From Oligoflexia bacterium (GTDB lineage Bacteria > Bdellovibrionota > UBA1018), in assembly GCA_903854365.1 (NCBI GenBank), contig CAINWE010000242.1, forward strand, positions 1 to 6,695: a stretch of 6,695 nucleotides of DNA, given 5' to 3'. Each line of letters begins with the position of its first letter. Within the stretch, counting starts at the first letter, position 1. This document shows positions 1-4,430 of the stretch, piece by piece. The notes beneath the pieces were generated by a model. The model ran no database searches, had not been told where the DNA came from, and saw nothing but the letters and a program-made list of their open reading frames with translations. Position numbers and translations under genes: made by a program.

Positions 1-365
1 TCATATTGATCTTGAACCTCAGAAATTGCTGTTTTGAGCTTTGCTTCTCGAGCAAATGCCCCCACCAACTCAATTTCCGCGCCGGCCAAATCGCCCGTCG
101 CCGGAGCAACAAACAGACAGTCCAACTCCGTCGGTTGAATGACCGAAGAAAGCTTAGTTTGGCCGATCAGTGCTTGATAAATGGTTCCCTTTTCTCCGAT
201 AACAGTGCGATCGAGACCAAATGCAGAGCTGGCATTTCCCTGAGGATCAAAATCGATAACGAGAGTTCTTTTCTCAGCAACCGCGAGCGAAGCAGCTAGA
301 TTCACGGTGGTGGTCGTCTTTCCCACACCCCCTTTTTGATTTGCAATAGCGATGATCTTGCCCAT
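1..365 (-). CDS. parA: Chromosome-partitioning ATPase ParA (Soj), N-terminal part
   Basis: Partial gene: 121 complete codons, with the C-terminus beyond the left edge. The protein starts MGKIIAIANQKGGVGKTTTT. It shows the deviant Walker A motif of ParA/MinD ATPases at residues 11-18, with signature Lys11 and catalytic Lys16. The Walker A' segment VIDFDPQGN follows at 37-44. There is no N-terminal helix-turn-helix domain before Walker A, which is typical of chromosomal Soj-type ParA rather than of long plasmid P1-type proteins. The ATG at 365-363 is preceded by AAGGAG five bases upstream. In this family the ATP-bound dimer binds the nucleoid non-specifically and is released by ParB sitting on parS, which moves origins apart. 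Two perfect parS sites lie just upstream, and parB probably follows outside the window (inference from the usual order). It lies 175 bp downstream of rsmG on the same strand, so it may share that transcript or have its own promoter. Confidence 0.96.
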   Translation of the reverse strand, partial: MGKIIAIANQKGGVGKTTTTVNLAASLAVAEKRTLVIDFDPQGNASSAFGLDRTVIGEKGTIYQALIGQTKLSSVIQPTELDCLFVAPATGDLAGAEIELVGAFAREAKLKTAISEVQDQY

Positions 366-370
366 AAACA

Positions 371-376
371 CTCCTT
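371..376 (-). promoter_or_regulatory. Ribosome binding site of parA
   Basis: AAGGAG on the minus strand, separated by five bases (TGTTT) from the ATG at 365-363. This is the clearest Shine-Dalgarno sequence in the window. It fixes the parA start, because the Walker A motif begins only ten residues later. Confidence 0.85.
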
Positions 377-386
377 AGTTTGATCG

Positions 387-430
387 CCCTCTTCATACCC
401 CGAGGGGGACTTAACCTCCTCACAAGAGGA
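387..430 (-). other. Two short stem-loops in the parA upstream region
   Basis: The gap between rsmG and parA contains two small inverted repeats in what would be the parA leader. One pairs CCCTC (387-391) with GAGGG (402-406) across a 10-nt loop. The other pairs TCCTC (417-421) with GAGGA (426-430) across the tetraloop ACAA. Neither is followed on the minus strand by a U-run, so they are not intrinsic terminators for rsmG. They could be leader structure or chance. I found no convincing sigma70 promoter for parA here; the best candidate, a TTGCCT near 496-501, has a poor -10. Confidence 0.25.
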
Positions 431-521
431 ATGGCTCGGTTGTGACTGATTGTCCATCTGAGATACCCACCTAGGCTATCGATGATCTCTCGGTCAGGCA
501 AATAGAATTTTTTCTTTTTAT

Positions 522-537
522 TGTTCCACGTGGAACA
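522..537. promoter_or_regulatory. parS: parS centromere site 1 (ParB-binding palindrome)
   Basis: Perfect 16-bp palindrome TGTTCCACGTGGAACA. It extends to an 18-bp perfect palindrome (521-538) with the flanking T and A. This is the well-known parS consensus form with CC/GG in place of the TT/AA of the Bacillus version (TGTTTCACGTGAAACA). It starts four bases beyond the rsmG stop codon, between rsmG and parA. Its location beside parA and the identical second copy at 720-735 support the call. The A/T-rich run next to it (505-522) does not form a proper terminator on either strand. Confidence 0.93.
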
Positions 538-540
538 AAA

Positions 541-1197
541 CTACTCTGGCCTTGTAGACTGCGGACGTTTGCGCTCAATTTTCACAATCTTTCTCATTGG
601 GCCTTCCGCTAGAATTCGGTAAGAATAAACCCCCGTCACCACCAGCTCGCCTTTAAACCGAGTCTCTTGAAACCTCGCCCACTCGTCCTCCCAGCCCGGC
701 CCCTTGAGCAAGAGCAGAGTGTTCCACGTGGAACATTTAGAAATCCACGAATAAATACGCTCAACCGATCCTACTGCTCTCGCAACAATGACATCTGCTC
801 GGGAAGTCTTCAAGTAGTGCTCGATTCGCTCAGCCCTGACCTTCACTCGAGCACCCAAGCGCAACTCTTGGACCACTCTCTCCAAAAACTCGGCCTTGCG
901 CTTCTCCGACTCAACAAGCGTCCACTCCCTCGGCTCAATAAGCCCAGCGAGAAGCCCAGGAACGCCGCAGCCCGAACCCAAATCCACGACACTCTCCGTA
1001 AGCCAACCCGTTTTATGAAGCTCTAGGACATCCAAAACATGTCCATTCTTAAAATCCGGCGGCGAAATCAACCGAGTGAGATTCTGGCGCTCGTTCTCTT
1101 CTACGAGCAAGGAGTAAAACCGGAGCACACCTTCCTTGGTGTCCCCGGACAGCTCAGCTAAAATATCTTGCAATTGATCAACAGCAGAGGACCTCAT
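541..1197 (-). CDS. rsmG: 16S rRNA (guanine-N7)-methyltransferase RsmG (GidB)
   Basis: Complete, 218 residues (E. coli RsmG is about 207). The family transfers a methyl group from S-adenosylmethionine to N7 of G527 in 16S rRNA; in other bacteria its loss gives low-level streptomycin resistance. Visible marks are the N-terminal family pattern ending in QNLTRLI (38-44) and NGHVLDVLEL (51-60), the SAM-binding glycine loop VVDLGSGCGVPG (70-81), the acidic strand end TLVESEKRKAEFLE (93-106), and DVIVARAVGSVE (135-146) before the LLLLKG strand (161-166). The ATG at 1197-1195 overlaps the mnmG TGA (1196-1194), giving ATGA coupling. GGAG lies eight bases upstream, inside the end of mnmG. Residues 155-159 (CSTWN), in a loop that varies between family members, are encoded by a perfect parS site. 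The last ten or so residues are basic and probably disordered. Confidence 0.97.
   Translation of the reverse strand: MRSSAVDQLQDILAELSGDTKEGVLRFYSLLVEENERQNLTRLISPPDFKNGHVLDVLELHKTGWLTESVVDLGSGCGVPGLLAGLIEPREWTLVESEKRKAEFLERVVQELRLGARVKVRAERIEHYLKTSRADVIVARAVGSVERIYSWISKCSTWNTLLLLKGPGWEDEWARFQETRFKGELVVTGVYSYRILAEGPMRKIVKIERKRPQSTRPE
720..735. promoter_or_regulatory. parS: parS centromere site 2, inside the rsmG coding sequence
   Basis: A second perfect TGTTCCACGTGGAACA, identical over all 16 bases to the copy at 522-537 and 198 bp from it. It lies wholly within rsmG, in frame with codons 155-159 plus the first base of codon 160, and encodes Cys-Ser-Thr-Trp-Asn. Two exact copies of a 16-bp palindrome within 215 bp next to parA cannot reasonably be chance. 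ParB nucleation inside a coding sequence is known elsewhere (the B. subtilis parS site lies within spo0J). Confidence 0.92.
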
Positions 1198-3101
1198 CGA
1201 GACTGCTCCGGCAATTGCCTGAGGGGCCTTCTTTCAGCAGCCTTCATTTTCATAAAAATCATAATATTCGCCACCGCAGCAGGCGTCATCCCGGTCATTC
1301 TCGAGGCCTGCCCCAAAGTCTCGGGTCGTGTCAATTTCAGCCGATTCTTAATTTCGTTAGACAACCCCGGCACCTCATCAAAATTCAATTCTCGAGGGAT
1401 TAAAATCGCCTCACTTTTCCTCACTCCTTCGAGCAACTCGAGGTCACGCCTAATATAACCGTCATATTTCACTTGAACTTCGACCTGCTCCCAAACGTCA
1501 TCGGCAACGACCTGCCCCGAAAAGCCAAGCGCACAAAGATCGCCCCAACCCACCTCCGGCCTTCTCAGAAAAATTTCTCCAGAAACTCGATCCTTTAAGG
1601 GGGCCACGCCTAGCCCTGCTATCGCTAAATTCGTCTCAGGCGTCGGCATGAGATAAAACTCCGATAACTTAGCCTTCCACTCCCCGATCGCAGTTTTCTT
1701 CTCTTCAAACTTTCGATACTCAACTTCCCCCAGAAGCCCCACTCTTCGTCCAATCTCCGCCAAACGGAGATCTGCGTTATCCTCGCGCAGCAAAAGGCGA
1801 TGCTCGGCGCGCGAGGTAAACATTCGATACGGCTCATCCGCCCCCTTCAGCACCAAATCATCTGCCATCACGCCGAGGTATCCATCGGCCCTCGAAAATA
1901 CGACAGGTTCCTGACCCGATACCTTCAAAGCGGCGTTCATACCAGCAATAAGCCCCTGAGCACCCGCCTCCTCATATCCTGAGGTACCGTTGACTTGCCC
2001 GGCAAAAAACAACCCTGAAATATCCTTCGACTCAAACGTAGCCTTCAATTGACGGGCATCGATACTATCGTACTCCACTGCATATCCGTAGCGAATGAAC
2101 TCAGCGCGCTCCAATCCTGCAATCGTACGCACAAATCTTTCTTGAACCTCCGCAGGTAGACTAGTCGAAATACCGTTGGCGTAAACCTCATCAGTGGTCA
2201 GGCCCTCAGGCTCCAAAAAGATTTGATGTCTATCCTTATCGCGAAATCGTTTCACCTTATCCTCGACCGAGGGACAATACCTTGGACCAACCCCCTCGAT
2301 CATCCCCGAGAACATCGGAGAACGATGAAAATTCGCTTCAATCACCGAATGCGTTTCCTCGTTCGTATACGTAATGAAGCAGTTCACCTGCGGCAAGAAC
2401 GGAAACGGATCTGGCCGATGATAAAAAGAAAACGGAAGAGGCTTTAGATCTCCCGGCTGAGGCTCTGTCCGACTGTAATCAATCGAATCCTTATGCAACC
2501 GAGGCGGGGTACCGGTCTTAAGCCGTCTCAAACGAAACCCCAGTTGACGCAAGCTGTCACTCAAGCCGATCGAAGAGTGATCCCCAAGCCTGCCCCCGAC
2601 GGTTCTCTCAAACCCCATAAACATCAAGCCTTGCAAAAATGTCCCCGAAGTCAAAACAATGGCTCGGCACGAAATCCGAGAACCATCCTTTAATTGAATT
2701 CCAACAGCTTTGCCCCCGGCAACCAAAATTTCTGCTGCCTCGCCCTCCAAGAGAGATAGGTGCTTTACCTGACTTAAAAACTCCTGCATTCTAAGCGCAT
2801 ACAGAGACTTATCGCATTGAGCCCGAGAAGAACGAACCGCAGGCCCTTTGCTTGAATTCAATCGGCGATATTGTATGGCTGTCAAATCCGTAATTCGACC
2901 CATCACACCACCGAGTGCGTCGATCTCCTTCACGAGCTGACCCTTAGCGAGCCCACCAATCGCGGGATTACAAGGCATAAAGCCGATCCGATCGCGATTC
3001 AGAGTGAGAATCGCCGTGGAACAACCCATTCTGGCCGCTGCGTGCCCAGCCTCACAGCCGGCATGACCGCCCCCAATAACGACAACATCAAAATGATTCA
3101 T
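1194..3101 (-). CDS. mnmG: tRNA uridine 5-carboxymethylaminomethyl modification enzyme MnmG (GidA)
   Basis: Complete, 635 residues (E. coli 629). It is the FAD-binding subunit of the MnmE-MnmG complex. That complex installs the (carboxymethyl)aminomethyl group on wobble uridine 34 of certain tRNAs, using methylene-tetrahydrofolate and NADH. Visible features are the dinucleotide fold VVVIGGGHAGCEA (6-18), FMPCNPAIGGLAKG (41-54) with the conserved Cys44, and NSSKGPAVRSSRAQCDK (82-98). Further on are TVGGRLGDHSS (167-177) and LKTGTPPRL (194-202), RYCPSVEDK (274-282) with the second conserved Cys276, FFAGQVNGTSGYEEAGAQG (365-383), and RMFTSRAEHRLLLREDNAD (426-444). The helical C-terminal domain, which contacts MnmE and tRNA in this family, contains KYDGYI (545-550). 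The ATG at 3101 is preceded by a weak AAGGG. The gene is translationally coupled to rsmG by a 4-base overlap. mnmE, a frequent upstream neighbour, is absent; a divergent DUF983-like gene lies there instead. Confidence 0.98.
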   Translation of the reverse strand: MNHFDVVVIGGGHAGCEAGHAAARMGCSTAILTLNRDRIGFMPCNPAIGGLAKGQLVKEIDALGGVMGRITDLTAIQYRRLNSSKGPAVRSSRAQCDKSLYALRMQEFLSQVKHLSLLEGEAAEILVAGGKAVGIQLKDGSRISCRAIVLTSGTFLQGLMFMGFERTVGGRLGDHSSIGLSDSLRQLGFRLRRLKTGTPPRLHKDSIDYSRTEPQPGDLKPLPFSFYHRPDPFPFLPQVNCFITYTNEETHSVIEANFHRSPMFSGMIEGVGPRYCPSVEDKVKRFRDKDRHQIFLEPEGLTTDEVYANGISTSLPAEVQERFVRTIAGLERAEFIRYGYAVEYDSIDARQLKATFESKDISGLFFAGQVNGTSGYEEAGAQGLIAGMNAALKVSGQEPVVFSRADGYLGVMADDLVLKGADEPYRMFTSRAEHRLLLREDNADLRLAEIGRRVGLLGEVEYRKFEEKKTAIGEWKAKLSEFYLMPTPETNLAIAGLGVAPLKDRVSGEIFLRRPEVGWGDLCALGFSGQVVADDVWEQVEVQVKYDGYIRRDLELLEGVRKSEAILIPRELNFDEVPGLSNEIKNRLKLTRPETLGQASRMTGMTPAAVANIMIFMKMKAAERRPLRQLPEQSR

Positions 3102-3137
3102 GGACTTTGCCCTTTAAATACCTTTTAGAAATCAGCT

Positions 3138-3151
3138 CGAGGGTGTCCTCG
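3138..3151. other. Perfect short stem-loop upstream of mnmG
   Basis: CGAGG (3138-3142) and CCTCG (3147-3151) form a perfect 5-bp stem with a 4-nt loop. It lies in the divergent gap between mnmG and the DUF983-like gene, about 37 bp from the mnmG start, and overlaps the candidate -10 element of mnmG. It could be leader structure, an operator half-pair or chance. No T-run follows on either strand, so it is not a terminator. Confidence 0.25.
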
Positions 3152-3177
3152 TACCATTAATCACCCTAACAGGTCAA
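3148..3177 (-). promoter_or_regulatory. Candidate sigma70 promoter for mnmG-rsmG
   Basis: On the minus strand, a good -35 TTGACC (3177-3172) is followed after 18 bases by TACGAG (3153-3148). The bases TGG immediately before the hexamer form an extended -10. The -10 hexamer itself is poor (three of six consensus bases). Placement about 45-75 bp upstream of the mnmG ATG is sensible. The sequence gives no direct proof of a transcription start. Confidence 0.35.
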
Positions 3178-3247
3178 CTTCTCCAAACCGCCCTAGGCGC
3201 CGAGAAACTTTCCACAGCAACGAACCAACCCTTCGTGGTAGGCTGCA

Positions 3248-3261
3248 GTTCAACATGGAAC
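3248..3261. other. Degenerate parS-like palindrome over the DUF983 gene start
   Basis: GTTCAACATGGAAC matches the 14-base core of the local parS (GTTCCACGTGGAAC) at 12 of 14 positions. Both outer arms, GTTC and GGAAC, are intact, but the central CACGTG has become AACATG. The ATG of the downstream gene lies in its right half. The two bases flanking the core also differ from parS. The altered centre probably weakens ParB binding, so this may be a decayed site, a weak site or coincidence. Confidence 0.3.
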
Positions 3262-3692
3262 CGAGTAAGATCAATCCGCACCCAGAAAAGCCCTTTACTC
3301 TCAACGCAATCTTGCGAGCTCTCTGCCCAGCCTGTCACCGCGGCAAGATCAATGAAGGCCTCTTTAGCGTGCGAACCAAATGCTTGCAGTGTGGGTACTC
3401 TTTCTACCCAGAAAGTGGCTTTTACCTGGGAGCCATCGCAGTCGGATTCTTAGTGACCGCGGCTCTCACCATCCCACCCATGATCTTCTTAAAACTGTTA
3501 AATGTAGAAATGGAAATCCTGCTCGGCTTTCCGTTCATAGAATTTCTGTTTTTAGGCACCTTCTTAACCTTCTATTCTAAGATCCTGTGGTTGCACCTCG
3601 AATACCGAATCAGCCGCAACCTAGATCCAACAACCTCGCACCAAGACTCTGAGCCCCCAAAACATGAAGTAAATCCCCGAAAAAGGATCTGA
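3255..3692 (+). CDS. DUF983-like zinc-ribbon membrane protein
   Basis: Complete, 145 residues, function unknown. The N-terminus carries two CxxC pairs, CPAC (24-27) and CLQC (43-46), the latter followed by GYSF. This is the zinc-ribbon knuckle pattern seen at the start of DUF983 proteins. Two hydrophobic stretches follow, roughly residues 56-80 (LGAIAVGFLVTAALTIPPMIFL) and 88-113, consistent with two transmembrane helices. The tail (about 122-145) is polar and Pro-, Glu- and Lys-rich, probably cytoplasmic and disordered. The ATG at 3255 has no clear Shine-Dalgarno sequence, and a GTG at 3235 opens only a different frame. The gene is divergent from mnmG (153-bp gap) and lies 49 bp before a tRNA gene on the same strand. 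The DUF983 assignment rests on motif layout, not on a search; a role in respiratory-complex assembly is sometimes suggested for relatives, but nothing here shows it. Confidence 0.82.
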   Translation: MEPSKINPHPEKPFTLNAILRALCPACHRGKINEGLFSVRTKCLQCGYSFYPESGFYLGAIAVGFLVTAALTIPPMIFLKLLNVEMEILLGFPFIEFLFLGTFLTFYSKILWLHLEYRISRNLDPTTSHQDSEPPKHEVNPRKRI

Positions 3693-3741
3693 GTTGCTTC
3701 ACCGCCAAAATTAAGGTACCTACAAAACTCTGAATTGGTAT

Positions 3742-3818
3742 GCGGGTGTAGCTCAGTTGGCTAGAGTGCGAGCTTCCCAAGCTTGAGGTCGAGGGTTCGA
3801 GCCCCTTCACCCGCTCCA
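3742..3818 (+). tRNA. tRNA-Gly (anticodon CCC)
   Basis: A 77-nt gene with a full cloverleaf and encoded CCA. The acceptor stem GCGGGTG (3742-3748) pairs perfectly with CACCCGC (3808-3814). The D arm is GCTC/GAGT. The anticodon stem CGAGC/GCTTG holds the loop TTCCCAA, giving anticodon CCC, which reads GGG (glycine). The T arm is GAGGG-TTCGAGC-CCCTT. The discriminator base is T (3815), as in known bacterial tRNA-Gly, and CCA is at 3816-3818. No intrinsic terminator is visible behind it; the T-run at 3855-3860 has no stem in front of it. A clear promoter is not visible either, so it may be co-transcribed with the DUF983-like gene. Confidence 0.97.
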
Positions 3819-3851
3819 AATTCTGCCCAACAGCGCAAAATACAAAGACAT

Positions 3852-4283
3852 CTATTTTTTCGGCAGCGCGGCCCGAGAACCAACGGTATTGGGCGAGCCA
3901 GCCCGGGAACCAACGCTATTGGGCGAGCCAGCCCGGGAGCGTAAGCTTTCTAGCTCTGCAAGCCGATATCGCCTTTGGGACTCAAGAAACCTAGCCTCCG
4001 CGTTAGCGGAGATACCAGGAGCTCTCCCCTCAGCTGCAGGGGGCAAAGGCGTGAACCTTTGCCTTTGATCATGAAGAGCGGCTTGCTCCCTCACAGTCGG
4101 ACTCCCCGATCGGGTAGACGGCCGAAAAGCCGATGACTCGCTCCCACCCTGCGCCCCTTCAAGTGCTAAAACCAACATTCCCGCGCTAACACCCACCCGC
4201 CCGCAAAAAGCTCTGATTTTCGCGATCCAGGCGTGAGCCTCTAACTCGAACTCTCGAGCCGACAGAAAAAAAGACTTTTCCAT
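3852..4283 (-). CDS. Unrecognised repeat-containing ORF (143 residues)
   Basis: I do not recognise this protein. The N-terminal 45 residues (MEKSFFLSAREFELEAHAWI and on to about 42) look helical and fairly hydrophobic. Residues 46-95 are rich in Ser, Gly, Arg and Pro and probably disordered. Residues 96-117 (ARFLESQRRYRLAELESLRSRA) could be an amphipathic helix. The C-terminus has two 10-residue repeats, GSPNSVGSRA (119-128) and GSPNTVGSRA (129-138), with a fainter echo GSPTVREQAA at 60-69. The ATG at 4283-4281 lacks any Shine-Dalgarno sequence and sits at the edge of a very AT-rich tract. The DNA is packed with short inverted repeats, so the open frame may instead be a decayed gene or a structured non-coding element. 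It lies between a tRNA gene and a divergently transcribed aldehyde dehydrogenase gene, a typical place for accessory DNA. Coding status is uncertain. Confidence 0.45.
   Translation of the reverse strand: MEKSFFLSAREFELEAHAWIAKIRAFCGRVGVSAGMLVLALEGAQGGSESSAFRPSTRSGSPTVREQAALHDQRQRFTPLPPAAEGRAPGISANAEARFLESQRRYRLAELESLRSRAGSPNSVGSRAGSPNTVGSRAALPKK
3871..3938. repeat. Tandem 30-bp direct repeat with internal stem-loops
   Basis: Two adjacent 30-bp units (3871-3900 and 3901-3930) differ at only two positions, and the first eight bases of a third copy follow (3931-3938). Each unit contains CCAA-N5-TTGG (3880-3892; 3910-3922), a 4-bp stem. At each unit junction GGGC pairs with GCCC across GAGCCA (3891-3904; 3921-3934). 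One of the two differences between units falls in the loop of the first stem. The unit length is a multiple of three, so it reads as a 10-residue repeat in the minus-strand ORF. Such tandem repeats can expand or contract by slippage. Confidence 0.85.
3996..4011. repeat. Perfect 6-bp inverted repeat (stem-loop)
   Basis: CTCCGC (3996-4001) and GCGGAG (4006-4011) pair perfectly around the tetraloop GTTA. It lies within the unrecognised minus-strand ORF. No T-run follows, so it is not a terminator. It is one of several stem-loops in 3880-4132. Confidence 0.6.
4042..4063. repeat. Perfect 8-bp inverted repeat (strong stem-loop)
   Basis: GGCAAAGG (4042-4049) and CCTTTGCC (4056-4063) pair perfectly across a 6-nt loop, CGTGAA, with two further G-T wobble pairs possible at the base. 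A CCCCT/AGGGG pair (4026-4030/4038-4042) abuts it and would compete for the same bases. On the plus strand only TTT follows and on the minus strand no T-run does, so it is not a convincing intrinsic terminator. It lies inside the unrecognised ORF, opposite its residues 74-81. Confidence 0.65.
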
Positions 4284-4287
4284 ACTT

Positions 4288-4306
4288 AAATAGTCTACTA
4301 CTATTT
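4288..4306. repeat. 19-bp interrupted palindrome, possible operator
   Basis: AAATAGT (4288-4294) and ACTATTT (4300-4306) are perfect inverted repeats across CTACT. The near edge is four bases from the ATG of the minus-strand ORF. A smaller nested symmetry, TAGT-CT-ACTA, is present at 4291-4300. The position and two-fold symmetry suit binding of a dimeric regulator. The AT-rich setting makes chance palindromes likelier, but this one includes G/C bases in both arms. Confidence 0.4.
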
Positions 4307-4388
4307 TTACTTATTTAAAATGTAAATAAAATATATTCATCAACATTACTAATTTAGTGTTAAATAAAAACCATTAACATGACAAATC

Positions 4389-4409
4389 ATTTAATATTAT
4401 TTATTAAAT
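4389..4409. repeat. 21-bp interrupted palindrome upstream of the aldehyde dehydrogenase gene
   Basis: ATTTAAT (4389-4395) and ATTAAAT (4403-4409) are perfect inverted repeats across a 7-base spacer and end 21 bases before the ATG at 4431. The arms are pure A/T in a tract that is about 85% A/T, so chance is a real alternative. If functional it would be an operator near the -10/-35 region. Confidence 0.25.
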
Positions 4410-4430
4410 TCATTATGTTATTATTAATAC

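Larger units (their letters stand above)
4284..4430. promoter_or_regulatory. Very AT-rich divergent intergenic region
   Basis: This 147-bp gap has only 22 G/C bases (about 15%) between two genes of far higher G+C, and the change at 4284 is abrupt. It must hold the promoters of the minus-strand ORF and of the plus-strand aldehyde dehydrogenase gene. Several TAATAT/TATTAA-like hexamers could serve as -10 elements, too many to choose from. Neither flanking start codon has a Shine-Dalgarno sequence, so the transcripts may be leaderless or rely on an unstructured A/U-rich leader. Two inverted repeats with 7-bp arms lie close to the two starts. Such tracts are also targets of H-NS-like silencers, and easily melted DNA is a hallmark of replication origins, but no good DnaA box is present. 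Confidence 0.6.

Noticed and set aside
274..501. Minus-strand ORF of 75 codons overlapping the parA start
   Set aside because: It runs in a different frame through the parA Walker A region, and the true parA start has a strong Shine-Dalgarno sequence.
505..540. parS palindrome plus A/T run as a rho-independent terminator
   Set aside because: In the rsmG direction the palindrome is followed by an A-rich stretch, not U, and in the other direction by only AAAA. The perfect match to parS explains the palindrome.
667..1026. Plus-strand ORF of 119 codons opposite rsmG
   Set aside because: It lies wholly antisense to a confidently assigned rsmG, has no recognisable domain and is composition-driven.
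3015..3024. Half parS site (CGTGGAACAA) inside mnmG
   Set aside because: Only one arm matches; the other half of the palindrome is absent, so ParB dimer binding is not expected.
3208..3216. DnaA-box-like CTTTCCACA upstream of the DUF983-like gene
   Set aside because: It has two mismatches to consensus and no neighbouring boxes; a match of this quality is common by chance.
3610..3819. Minus-strand ORF of 69 codons beginning MERVKGLEPSTSSLGS
   Set aside because: It is the antisense of the tRNA-Gly gene. This peptide start is a familiar artefact of ORF calling over tRNA genes, and the frame also overlaps the end of the DUF983-like gene.
3793..4430. tRNA-Gly 3' end as an integration site (attL) for the repeat ORF and AT-rich tract
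   Set aside because: I found no direct repeat of the tRNA 3' end further along the window and no integrase gene, so an integrated element cannot be supported.
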